Shown here: positions 1 to 5,682 of the stretch, piece by piece | Layout of the letters: every line of letters begins with the position of its first letter | Position numbering within the stretch: position 1 is the first letter of the stretch | NCBI GenBank assembly: GCA_016838795.1 | Contig: JAEHKQ010000128.1 | Span: 1-9,629 of the forward strand | Source of the DNA: Nitrosopumilales archaeon | GTDB lineage: Archaea > Thermoproteota > Nitrososphaeria > Nitrososphaerales > Nitrosopumilaceae | Direction of reading: 5' to 3' | DNA length: 9,629 bases | The notes under the pieces: generated by a model | Database searches by the model: none | Seen by the model: only the letters and a program-made list of their open reading frames with translations | Told to the model about the DNA's origin: nothing | Made by a program: the position numbers and the translations under genes

Positions 1-241
1 ACCACGCTGTTTTAGTCGATAGAATTTATATCCATCGGCATTATTTTTACTATGTTTTTAACCTATTTATTTTTTAGTTAAAAAATTTACAAGAATTTAA
101 TGGAATTTAAGAAAATTTTCTATTTAATTTATTGATATTCAGAATGATCCTATTTTCAAGATTCCCCAAAAATTTTTCGAATTAGTAATTCTAAGATAGA
201 GTATTCAAACCAATTAATAGAATGATTAGGATCTGTGATTA
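1..241. other. AT-rich noncoding left edge
   Basis: I see no gene in this stretch. All frames are closed by frequent stops, and the composition is strongly AT-rich with short homopolymer runs. A TATA-like block at 22-33 could serve a leftward transcript starting at or beyond the left edge of the window, but nothing downstream of it is visible. The last 30 bases form the upstream region of the small membrane protein gene that starts at 242. No tRNA cloverleaf or other RNA gene was recognised. Confidence 0.5.
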
Positions 242-451
242 TTGGTTCCTTCAAAAAAGAAAAAACTCAAATTGATAATCCTGCTTGTAGGCATCTGGTT
301 TGTAATTATCCTTCCATTTCCTTGGTTTATCAACAATCCTAATGTGTCTGAATCTGCACTTTTCAGCCTTTTACCAATAATTGCAATAATGTCAGTGCCT
401 TTTGTGGTCCTAGGAGTGGTTTGGACTTTGAAACCAGAATTAACAACATAA
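242..451 (+). CDS. Small two-helix membrane protein, unknown function
   Basis: This 69-residue protein is not a family I recognise. It begins with a lysine-rich stretch (residues 5-10). Two hydrophobic helices follow, at about residues 10-31 and 41-66, with a short polar link (NNPNVSES) between them, so it should be a small integral membrane protein. The basic N-terminus favours a cytoplasmic N-terminus and a hairpin topology. The start is TTG: an in-frame TGA at 236-238 closes the frame just upstream and there is no ATG or GTG in frame before the first helix. AGG at 228-230 is a weak ribosome-binding match. It ends close to the decayed sat gene on the opposite strand, occupying ground where the rest of sat might once have been. 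No role can be assigned from sequence. Confidence 0.6.
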   Translation: MVPSKKKKLKLIILLVGIWFVIILPFPWFINNPNVSESALFSLLPIIAIMSVPFVVLGVVWTLKPELTT

Positions 452-467
452 ACAGAGATTTGCATTA

Positions 468-697
468 AAAATTGAATATTATGGGAAATTTTCCTTTTGT
501 TTCAAATTTGCCAGAGTTTGAGATTTCTTTTCAGGCTGTCATTAAGGCAGGCTGAAAATTCCATCTGCAATGTTTTCAACATCGTTTGCAAGGTAATTTG
601 TTATTGTTATAGAAAATAATTCAGAAGGATCTTTTTTTGTAATTCTATTTATTAGGATGCCGTCGTGTGGCTTTGCAATTGTACTGTTTTATGACAT
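468..697 (-). pseudogene. sat: Remnant of sulfate adenylyltransferase (sat) N-terminus
   Basis: Reading the minus strand from an ATG at 697 gives Met-Ser and then a TAA stop (691-689). The frame reopens at once with STIAKPHDGILINR, then ITITN, then NDVENIADGIF, down to about 551. This is the start of ATP sulfurylase: family members begin with a PHGG-x-LINR motif and reach an acidic helix ending in G-x-(F/Y)-SP. The second Gly of the motif is Asp here. After GIFS the frame meets TAA TGA. In a neighbouring frame, with one more internal stop, the stretch SGKFE...PIIFN (about 515-472) weakly resembles the following family segment (GRL-x-x-G...PI). Only about 75 of the usual 380 or so codons are present. 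The remnant starts three bases after the cysH stop, so the pair was probably an operon. An intact enzyme would make APS from sulfate and ATP; this copy cannot. Confidence 0.75.
528..558. repeat. Imperfect hairpin with CAGGCTG repeats
   Basis: Positions 528-540 pair with 546-558 (TTTTCAG outer arm), with one G-G mismatch at 535/551, one G-U pair at 539/547 and a five-base loop. The heptamer CAGGCTG also occurs twice in direct orientation (532-538 and 548-554). It sits exactly where the sat reading frame breaks, between two convergently oriented genes. It could be a deletion or rearrangement footprint, or a structure acting as a transcript end. I cannot tell which. Confidence 0.4.
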
Positions 698-700
698 TTT

Positions 701-1420
701 TTACGTTTTATGATCCATGTGCAAGCCACATTCTTTATCGGATTCATTTTCCCACCACCAACGGCCTGCTCTCAAATCTTCTCCAGGTTTAATTGCTCTA
801 GTACATGGTTCACACCCAATACTTGGAAATCCTTTGTCATGAAGCTTGTTGTATGGAATGTTGTTTGCTTTAATATAATCCCAGGTTTGATCCCATGTCC
901 AATCAATAATTGGATTTATTTTGATCATTCCATTATGTTGTTCATCGATTTCAATTTTAGCAGCATTACCTCTATTTTGAGTTTGGTCACTTCTTAAACC
1001 TGTTATCCAGCAATCCAGAGTATCTAGCATTTTGTTTAGTGGATGAACTTTTCTAATACCACAACAAAGTTTTCTGTTTTCTACACTTTCATAAAAAAGA
1101 TTCATGCCATTTACTTTAACCATATCAATTACTTCTTGAGCATCTGGAAAAGTTATTTCGATGTTTGTGTTGTATTTTTTTCTAATTTCATCCATTACAT
1201 CATAAGTTTCTTGATTGAGTCTACCAGTATCTAGTGTAAAGATTCTAGATTTTGAATTAATCTTGTTTAACATATCAATTACTGCTACATCTTCAGCGCC
1301 AAAACTAGATGCTAAGGCAATCTTTGTTCCAAAAGTATCAAAGCCCCATTTAAGAACCTCTTCTGGGGTTTCTAGCTTTTCATTTAGTTCAGCAATTTGC
1401 TCAGGCGTAAATTTGCTCAT
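701..1420 (-). CDS. cysH: Assimilatory APS/PAPS reductase, [4Fe-4S] type
   Basis: This 239-residue protein reduces adenylyl sulfate (APS) or PAPS to sulfite in the cytoplasm during sulfur assimilation. Visible motifs are the nucleotide-binding SSFGAED (38-44), LDTGRL (63-68) and GLRSDQTQNR (141-150). A Cys pair at 119-120 and a C-x-x-C at 203-206 together make the four-cysteine set that binds a [4Fe-4S] cluster. The catalytic ECGLH motif is near the C-terminus (Cys231). The four-Cys pattern is typical of APS-preferring enzymes, but archaeal members are often labelled PAPS reductases, so the substrate is not settled. Length and all key residues look intact. The start ATG at 1420 is supported by a TATA-like box about 25 bases upstream. 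The decayed sat gene follows after three bases, so this reductase survives beside a broken partner. Any APS must come from another Sat elsewhere in the genome, if one exists. Confidence 0.93.
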   Translation of the reverse strand: MSKFTPEQIAELNEKLETPEEVLKWGFDTFGTKIALASSFGAEDVAVIDMLNKINSKSRIFTLDTGRLNQETYDVMDEIRKKYNTNIEITFPDAQEVIDMVKVNGMNLFYESVENRKLCCGIRKVHPLNKMLDTLDCWITGLRSDQTQNRGNAAKIEIDEQHNGMIKINPIIDWTWDQTWDYIKANNIPYNKLHDKGFPSIGCEPCTRAIKPGEDLRAGRWWWENESDKECGLHMDHKT

Positions 1421-1440
1421 ATATCAAAGCCATTTGTTTG

Positions 1441-1450
1441 TTTTATAATC
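1441..1450 (-). promoter_or_regulatory. TATA box for cysH
   Basis: On the minus strand the sequence reads GATTATAAAA, with its core about 21-28 bases upstream of the cysH ATG at 1420. This spacing fits a leaderless archaeal promoter, with transcription starting at or next to the start codon. Confidence 0.6.
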
Positions 1451-1477
1451 ATTACTAGTTTTTTCAAACTATTCTAG

Positions 1478-1487
1478 AATTATAAAC
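1478..1487 (+). promoter_or_regulatory. TATA-like box for possible small ORF at 1510
   Basis: AATTATAAAC lies about 23-32 bases upstream of the ATG at 1510, the spacing expected for a leaderless archaeal promoter on the plus strand. It is divergent from the cysH box 30 bases away, so the two could share regulation. AT-rich sequence produces such boxes by chance, so this is only suggestive. Confidence 0.35.
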
Positions 1488-1509
1488 AGCTTTCAAACAA
1501 AAAAATCAA

Positions 1510-1611
1510 ATGAGTGAAAATACTTCAATAATTGTTTTTCATACAACATGGAAGGCCTGTCATCCACATCAAAAATATCAGCGAAACTTACAAGGAAAAT
1601 TTACTTCTTAA
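1510..1611 (+). CDS. Possible 33-residue small protein
   Basis: An ATG at 1510 opens 33 codons ending with TAA at 1609-1611. The product begins MSENTSIIVFHTTWK and continues with a short Cys/His-bearing part (ACHPHQKYQR), then ends in a basic tail. It is not a family I recognise. Support comes only from the TATA-like box at leaderless spacing and from its lying in an otherwise unexplained 213-base gap between cysH and the broken hemerythrin gene. It could equally be a chance ORF or the fragment of a lost gene, as both flanking regions show decay. The Cys17, His18 and His20 cluster could bind a metal, but that is speculation. Confidence 0.3.
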   Translation: MSENTSIIVFHTTWKACHPHQKYQRNLQGKFTS

Positions 1612-1633
1612 AGGCGTTACTATAACAAACAGA

Positions 1634-2200
1634 TTAGTTCTTGAACCATGGTTGTTCTTCCAGATAATCAATTTCTTTAATCATTTCTTCAAGTTTTTTT
1701 GTAATACTCATAACTGATCTGAATTGCTCATACATTTCTTGTTCCTCTTCTTTTGAAAGAACAGTTACTTTTGCTTGATCAAAAAATTTTTCTTCTTTAG
1801 ATAAATGGTCGTGTAGATAAACTGAATATATTTTTAGATATCGATACAGATTCTCTAGCATCCTCTCCCTTTTTCCAACGTTGAAGATGTATGGATATTT
1901 TTCTAGCTACTCGTCTCCCAAATTCATGTTCAATTAAAAATGTTCTAATTTCTTTTTTTAGAGAACCATAGCTAGCAACACATGCAAAATAGGAATTTTC
2001 TTCTCTAGAATAGTATATTGAATCTAAAAATTCTGAAATGATTAATGTGATTTTTTCTATATCGGAAAATGGAATTTCCTTTCCTGCATACAGTTGATTA
2101 TAACACTTTGTTACCACTTTTTGTAATCATTTTATTTGTTGATGATCTTTTTGAAGTGTATCTGTAGCACTCTTGGATTAGAATTTCTATTAGATGATGT
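1634..2200 (-). pseudogene. Broken hemerythrin-like (HHE) protein gene
   Basis: Joining minus-strand frames gives one hemerythrin-like protein of about 185 residues. The order is NSNPR (about 2185-2171), SATDTLQKDHQQIK (2171-2130), an in-frame TGA (2129-2127), then an open stretch (2126 to about 1850) with YNQLYAGKEIP, SREENSYF and LIEHEFGRRVARKI. After another frame change (about 1857-1843) come RYLKIYSVYLHDHLSKEE and KFF, running to a TAA at 1634. These are the paired His/Glu elements of the HHE four-helix di-iron fold, which binds O2 or other small molecules or senses iron. Lesions are an apparent one-base loss near 2171, CGA-to-TGA-like nonsense, and a frameshift near 1850. Tyr-Tyr also stands where family members have His-His or His-Tyr before the EE pair (2015-2010). 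No clear start codon remains; ACA at 2200 sits where one might have been. The two longest open pieces (2117-1797 and 1861-1634) would otherwise be called as separate hypothetical genes. Confidence 0.8.
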
Positions 2201-2217
2201 ATTAATTTGAATCTTAT

Positions 2218-3060
2218 TTAAAATGAATTTATCGAAAAAAGTGTCACTTTTTTTGGATCATATTCAATAATGCCAAAATGGGAATTTGCCATTCCTATTC
2301 CGTAATATCCTTCAGGGCCACCAAGCCCAACACGAATGATATAGTTTTCATTATTTTGAATAGAAATCTCTTTTTTTTCCAGAGTAAATTTTGATATTTT
2401 TTCAATACTGGGAGTTAGCTCAGAGAGAATTTCTTTAGATCCATTTTCAGTTTGAATTATTGCTGCTTCTTCATGTTGGTGACCACATAATATGATAAAA
2501 TTTTCAAAAAGGTTTTCTACTTCTTTAAATGCAGATGAGGGTTTGTAATTATAACCTGCAAAACTAAAAAATTCAAAATCTTCTTCTGAAATCCTTTGCC
2601 AGCTTTTCTGGTATAACCAAGATTCTTCCCGTGATCCGTCAGGAATTATTTTATTTGGATCCAAGGGTCCTCCATGTACACACACTAGATTATATTTTTT
2701 ATCAATGAATTCTTGTTTACCATAAGTCCCATCTTTGTTCATTTCAAAAAACTCAAGGTCTTGTTGATTTAGATAAGAATGTGCAACTAAGCTTTCAATT
2801 GAACTGCCACTTACTAGTCGTTTATACAAAAATGCTTCATCATGATTTCCAATAACAGATTCTAATGAATGAGTTTTTGAAATAATCAGCAGTTTTTCAA
2901 GAACTTCTTTTGGATGTGTTCCTCTTTCAAGAACATCCCCCAGATTAATAATTCTTGAAAACTCACCATATTCTTCCTTGAAAGTAGTATGAGTTACTAC
3001 ATCAAGAATTGTTTCTAGTGCTTGGATATCTGCGTGGATGTCAGAAAGAATTAGATCCAT
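2218..3060 (-). CDS. Calcineurin-like metallophosphoesterase
   Basis: This 280-residue cytoplasmic protein has the full set of dimetal phosphoesterase motifs: SDIHAD (6-11, with Asp7 and His9), LGDVLERG (40-47), GNHDE (71-75), VHGG (128-131) and GHQH (193-196). These coordinate two metal ions and the phosphate in the calcineurin-like fold. The LGD-x-x-x-RG form, rather than GD-x-x-DRG, and the long C-terminal part with GGPEGYYGIGMANSHFG (248-264) are closer to the YfcE/diadenosine-tetraphosphatase-like side of the family than to true protein phosphatases. The substrate cannot be named. The ATG at 3060 begins directly with the first beta strand carrying the metal motif, so the N-terminus is complete. 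It is divergent from the antiporter gene. Its 3' end adjoins the decayed hemerythrin gene on the same strand, but no functional link is evident. Confidence 0.88.
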   Translation of the reverse strand: MDLILSDIHADIQALETILDVVTHTTFKEEYGEFSRIINLGDVLERGTHPKEVLEKLLIISKTHSLESVIGNHDEAFLYKRLVSGSSIESLVAHSYLNQQDLEFFEMNKDGTYGKQEFIDKKYNLVCVHGGPLDPNKIIPDGSREESWLYQKSWQRISEEDFEFFSFAGYNYKPSSAFKEVENLFENFIILCGHQHEEAAIIQTENGSKEILSELTPSIEKISKFTLEKKEISIQNNENYIIRVGLGGPEGYYGIGMANSHFGIIEYDPKKVTLFSINSF

Positions 3061-3141
3061 AAATTATCTTTCTTCTAGTTCAATTTCAAATTTTCAAATA
3101 ATAATAATATCGATAACTCAATCAAGCTTGACCGCTTCTTC

Positions 3142-3150
3142 TTTTAAGTG
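3142..3150 (+). promoter_or_regulatory. TATA-like box for antiporter gene
   Basis: TTTTAAGTG lies about 25-33 bases upstream of the ATG at 3175, in the 114-base divergent region shared with the metallophosphoesterase gene. The spacing fits a leaderless transcript and supports 3175 over the next in-frame ATG at 3205. Confidence 0.4.
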
Positions 3151-3174
3151 GATAAAAAGAATTTAATCTAGTCC

Positions 3175-4599
3175 ATGAATTTGATATTTTTTGGCTTGCT
3201 AGACATGATCAGGTCTTATTTCAATGAAAGTTTTCCCCAGTTCGAATATGGATTTGATTCAAATTTTCTTGTAGAAGGTTGGATAAATCTTCAAGATTCA
3301 ATAGAAAGTTTGTCAGGAACCGATGCCTCCATCGCATCTGCTCCAGTTCTTCTTTTGGTGGCGGGAGTAGTGATTTTCCTTGGAGTTGCTGGTGAAGCAT
3401 TTTTCAAAAGAACAGGAATACCAGATGTCGCTTTTTTGATGGTTTTAGGAGTGATAATTGGGCCAATTCTAGGAATCATTCAACCTAATGTTGTCATAGA
3501 AATTGTTCCCTACTTCGCTGCAATTGCTTTGATAATAATCATGTTTGATGGTGGCCTAAATTTGGATATTAAACACATAGTCAAAACTGCCCACTTTTCA
3601 TTTGTTCTGGCATTTCTTAGTTTTATAGTATCCGTAGTCATTGTTACATTATTTGGACATTTTGGCTTAGGATGGGAATGGTTAGACAGTATTTTACTAG
3701 GAACGATTGTTGGGGGAAGTAGTTCCATTATAGTTTTTGGCCTTGTTAGAAACTTTCGAGTTTCGGAAGAAACTAAATCGATACTTAGTTTTGAATCTGC
3801 GATAACTGACATTTTAGCTACAATTATTGCGTTCATATTATTTGAAGCAATTCTTACTGCCAACTTTGATTTTGACCTACTTGGGCAAACAATTGGACGT
3901 GCAGTTGCAGTTGGTCTAATCCTTGGATTAGGTATAGGAATTCCTTGGATGTATGTTACAACCAAACTTGCAAATGCAAAACACGTGTATATGTTAACTC
4001 TTGGAATTTTGTTTGTTTTATTCTTCATGGCAAGTTCCTTTGGAGAATCAGGAGCTTTAACAGCTCTTGTTTTTGGTTTAATGCTTGGAAACAAAAGGCA
4101 CCTATCTAGAATTCTTAAGTTCAAACTACCAAAAATCGAGCCGGATGATTCAATGCATAGTCAAGTAACATTTCTTGTTAGATCATTCTTTTTTGTGTTT
4201 GTTGGATTACTAGCAAGTTTTGGTCAGTTAGAGTATATTGTGTTTGGTGTTTTAGCGACAATTGCAATTTACGTAGGTCGAGTGATCACTACAAAAGCCA
4301 CATTGACAAGAAGATTTTCCAGATTAGATAAGAAAGTCACTGAGGTAATGATTCCTAGAGGCCTTGCAGCAGCAGTACTAGCAACATTTCCATTAACATA
4401 TGGACTTCCAAATGCAGAAGCATACCCACAGATTGTATTTTTCATAATAATGACTTCTGTAATAATTACAACTATTGGGCTTGGAAGAGCGAAGAATATC
4501 CCACCGCCTGAAACATTTTCAGGCGGATATGTAACAAAGCCTTCTGATGATACTCAAAGTTCTGACAATATTGAATCAAAACCAACTAAATCTGAGTGA
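3175..4599 (+). CDS. Cation/proton antiporter, NhaP-like (CPA superfamily)
   Basis: This 474-residue polytopic membrane protein probably exchanges Na+ or K+ for H+ across the cytoplasmic membrane. About 12 hydrophobic helices lie between residues 56 and 437, after a polar N-terminal extension. Family marks are KRTGIPDVAFLMVLGVIIGP (78-97), the FDGGLNLD segment (124-131), ESAITD (207-212) carrying the likely ion-binding acids Glu207 and Asp212, SFGESGALTALVFGL (288-302), and the Arg of IPRGLAAAV (393-401). Two positions differ from textbook CPA1 exchangers. The Asn-Asp pair is Thr-Asp (211-212), and the unwound-helix Thr-Asp-(Pro) region appears as GGSSSIIV (180-187). The tail (441-474) is hydrophilic, rich in Pro, Ser and Asp, and cytoplasmic or disordered; its DNA contains a perfect hairpin. 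The ion cannot be decided from sequence. It converges with TFB after only 25 bases. Confidence 0.88.
   Translation: MNLIFFGLLDMIRSYFNESFPQFEYGFDSNFLVEGWINLQDSIESLSGTDASIASAPVLLLVAGVVIFLGVAGEAFFKRTGIPDVAFLMVLGVIIGPILGIIQPNVVIEIVPYFAAIALIIIMFDGGLNLDIKHIVKTAHFSFVLAFLSFIVSVVIVTLFGHFGLGWEWLDSILLGTIVGGSSSIIVFGLVRNFRVSEETKSILSFESAITDILATIIAFILFEAILTANFDFDLLGQTIGRAVAVGLILGLGIGIPWMYVTTKLANAKHVYMLTLGILFVLFFMASSFGESGALTALVFGLMLGNKRHLSRILKFKLPKIEPDDSMHSQVTFLVRSFFFVFVGLLASFGQLEYIVFGVLATIAIYVGRVITTKATLTRRFSRLDKKVTEVMIPRGLAAAVLATFPLTYGLPNAEAYPQIVFFIIMTSVIITTIGLGRAKNIPPPETFSGGYVTKPSDDTQSSDNIESKPTKSE
4504..4526 (+). repeat. Perfect 10-bp hairpin inside antiporter tail
   Basis: CCGCCTGAAA (4504-4513) and its exact reverse complement (4517-4526) flank a three-base loop. 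The arms are GC-rich in an AT-rich region. The hairpin encodes part of the disordered tail (Pro-Pro-Glu-Thr-Phe-Ser-Gly-Gly), about 75 bases before the stop codon. It could affect transcript stability or ending, or be chance. Confidence 0.55.
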
Positions 4600-4624
4600 T
4601 GTAATAAGACTATTAATTTAAAAC

Positions 4625-5539
4625 TTAAATGTCTAGTAACTCTTTCAGACCTTTGTAACGATTTCGAATTGTGACCTCAGTTACATTGGCAGCTTCTGCG
4701 ATGTCCCGTTGTGTTTTATCATCACCATTTTTTACACAGGAAAGATAAAGTGCGGCAGCAGCCAAACCCATTGGATCTTTACCCGCTGAAATTTCATTTT
4801 TCTTTGCATCTTTCAGAACTTTAATAGCATAACGCTTTGTTTTTTCAACAATTCCAATTCTACTTGCAATTCTGGCAACACATTGAACAGAATCAGTAAC
4901 TGGCATTTTAAGATCCAATTCTTTTACAAGTAACCTATAACATCTAGCAATGTCTTTTCGTTTGATGTTTGCAGCTAATTCAACATCCTTAAGATTTCTA
5001 GGTGTTTCGGTGTCGCGACATGCTGCATATAACGCAGATGCCATTAATGCGGAAATTGATCTTCCCCTAACAAGACCCTTTTCCAAAGCCTTTCTGTAAA
5101 TGTATGCTGCTTTTTCAATTACTGCGTCTGAAATTGCAAGTTTGTCCTTTAATCTATTTAATTCACTAAAAGCTTGTCTGAAGTTCCTATCAACGGGTTC
5201 ATGAACTTGGCTTCTACTATCCCATGTTCTAAGACGTTCAATTGTACTTTTCATAGATGCGGTAAGTGGTTTACCAGATGCATCTTTGTTTAAGGGATTG
5301 ATAATTGTGGCAAGACCCATATCATGCATTGTTAACGATGTTGGTGCTCCTGCTCTTGCTCTATCTCCATGTTCATCTTGAGTGAATGATCTCCATTCAG
5401 GTCCAGATTCTTGGAGTTTCTCCGATACAACAAAGCCACATCTGGAACAAAACATCTCACCAGATTCATTATCAGTAACCAGTTTACCTTTCGCACAGCG
5501 AGGACACAAATCTTTAGCAGTAGCTGTTTGTCTAACCAT
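4625..5539 (-). CDS. tfb: Transcription initiation factor B (archaeal TFB)
   Basis: This 304-residue protein is the archaeal counterpart of TFIIB. It binds the TBP-TATA complex and the BRE, recruits RNA polymerase, and helps set the start site. The N-terminal zinc ribbon is C-P-R-C (12-15) with C-S-R-C (31-34). The B-reader/linker follows at about 48-80 (EWRSFTQDEHGDRARAGAP onward). Two cyclin folds are at about 118-206 (with GRSISALMASALYAACR, 159-175) and 214-302 (with DPMGLAAAALYLSC, 255-268). The C-terminal helix-turn-helix, TQRDIAEAANVTEVTIRNRY (276-295), contacts the BRE. Length and domains are complete. The start ATG at 5539 precedes the zinc ribbon by 11 residues, as usual. Ammonia-oxidising archaea carry several TFB paralogues; which one this is cannot be judged here. 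A TATA-like box lies about 34-43 bases upstream, giving a short leader. Confidence 0.96.
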   Translation of the reverse strand: MVRQTATAKDLCPRCAKGKLVTDNESGEMFCSRCGFVVSEKLQESGPEWRSFTQDEHGDRARAGAPTSLTMHDMGLATIINPLNKDASGKPLTASMKSTIERLRTWDSRSQVHEPVDRNFRQAFSELNRLKDKLAISDAVIEKAAYIYRKALEKGLVRGRSISALMASALYAACRDTETPRNLKDVELAANIKRKDIARCYRLLVKELDLKMPVTDSVQCVARIASRIGIVEKTKRYAIKVLKDAKKNEISAGKDPMGLAAAALYLSCVKNGDDKTQRDIAEAANVTEVTIRNRYKGLKELLDI

Positions 5540-5572
5540 AATATCACGAATTTACGAGTTCTTACTTAGTGG

Positions 5573-5582
5573 TATTTATTAA
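5573..5582 (-). promoter_or_regulatory. TATA-like box for tfb
   Basis: On the minus strand TTAATAAATA lies 34-43 bases ahead of the ATG at 5539. Initiation about 25 bases downstream would leave a leader of roughly 10 bases. Confidence 0.4.
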
Positions 5583-5682
5583 TCAACAACTTAGGCGTGA
5601 TTTTCAATTTATGATTCAAAATACAAATTTTTATTTTTGATAACATAGAAAAGCCCTAATTTCATAGAGAAAGTGAATTGAA

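Noticed and set aside
1..15. Possible 3' end of a plus-strand gene (four codons then TAG)
   Set aside because: Twelve bases of open frame cannot support a coding call.
168..177. AAAAATTTTT palindrome in the left noncoding region
   Set aside because: It is a simple homopolymer junction in AT-rich DNA, with no gene or repeat partner to give it meaning.
1532..1717. Plus-strand frame of 61 codons beginning with TTG
   Set aside because: Its second half is antisense to the conserved end of the hemerythrin-like pseudogene. It overlaps the better-supported ATG frame at 1510, and its Phe/Asn-rich composition is that of a shadow frame.
3510..4124. Minus-strand open frame of 204 codons inside the antiporter gene
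   Set aside because: It lies entirely antisense to conserved membrane helices of the antiporter, has no recognisable motif, and has the composition expected of a reverse frame of a hydrophobic protein.
5332..5547. Minus-strand frame of 71 codons overlapping the start of tfb
   Set aside because: It is a shifted frame over the zinc ribbon and linker of TFB. The TFB frame carries all the family motifs.
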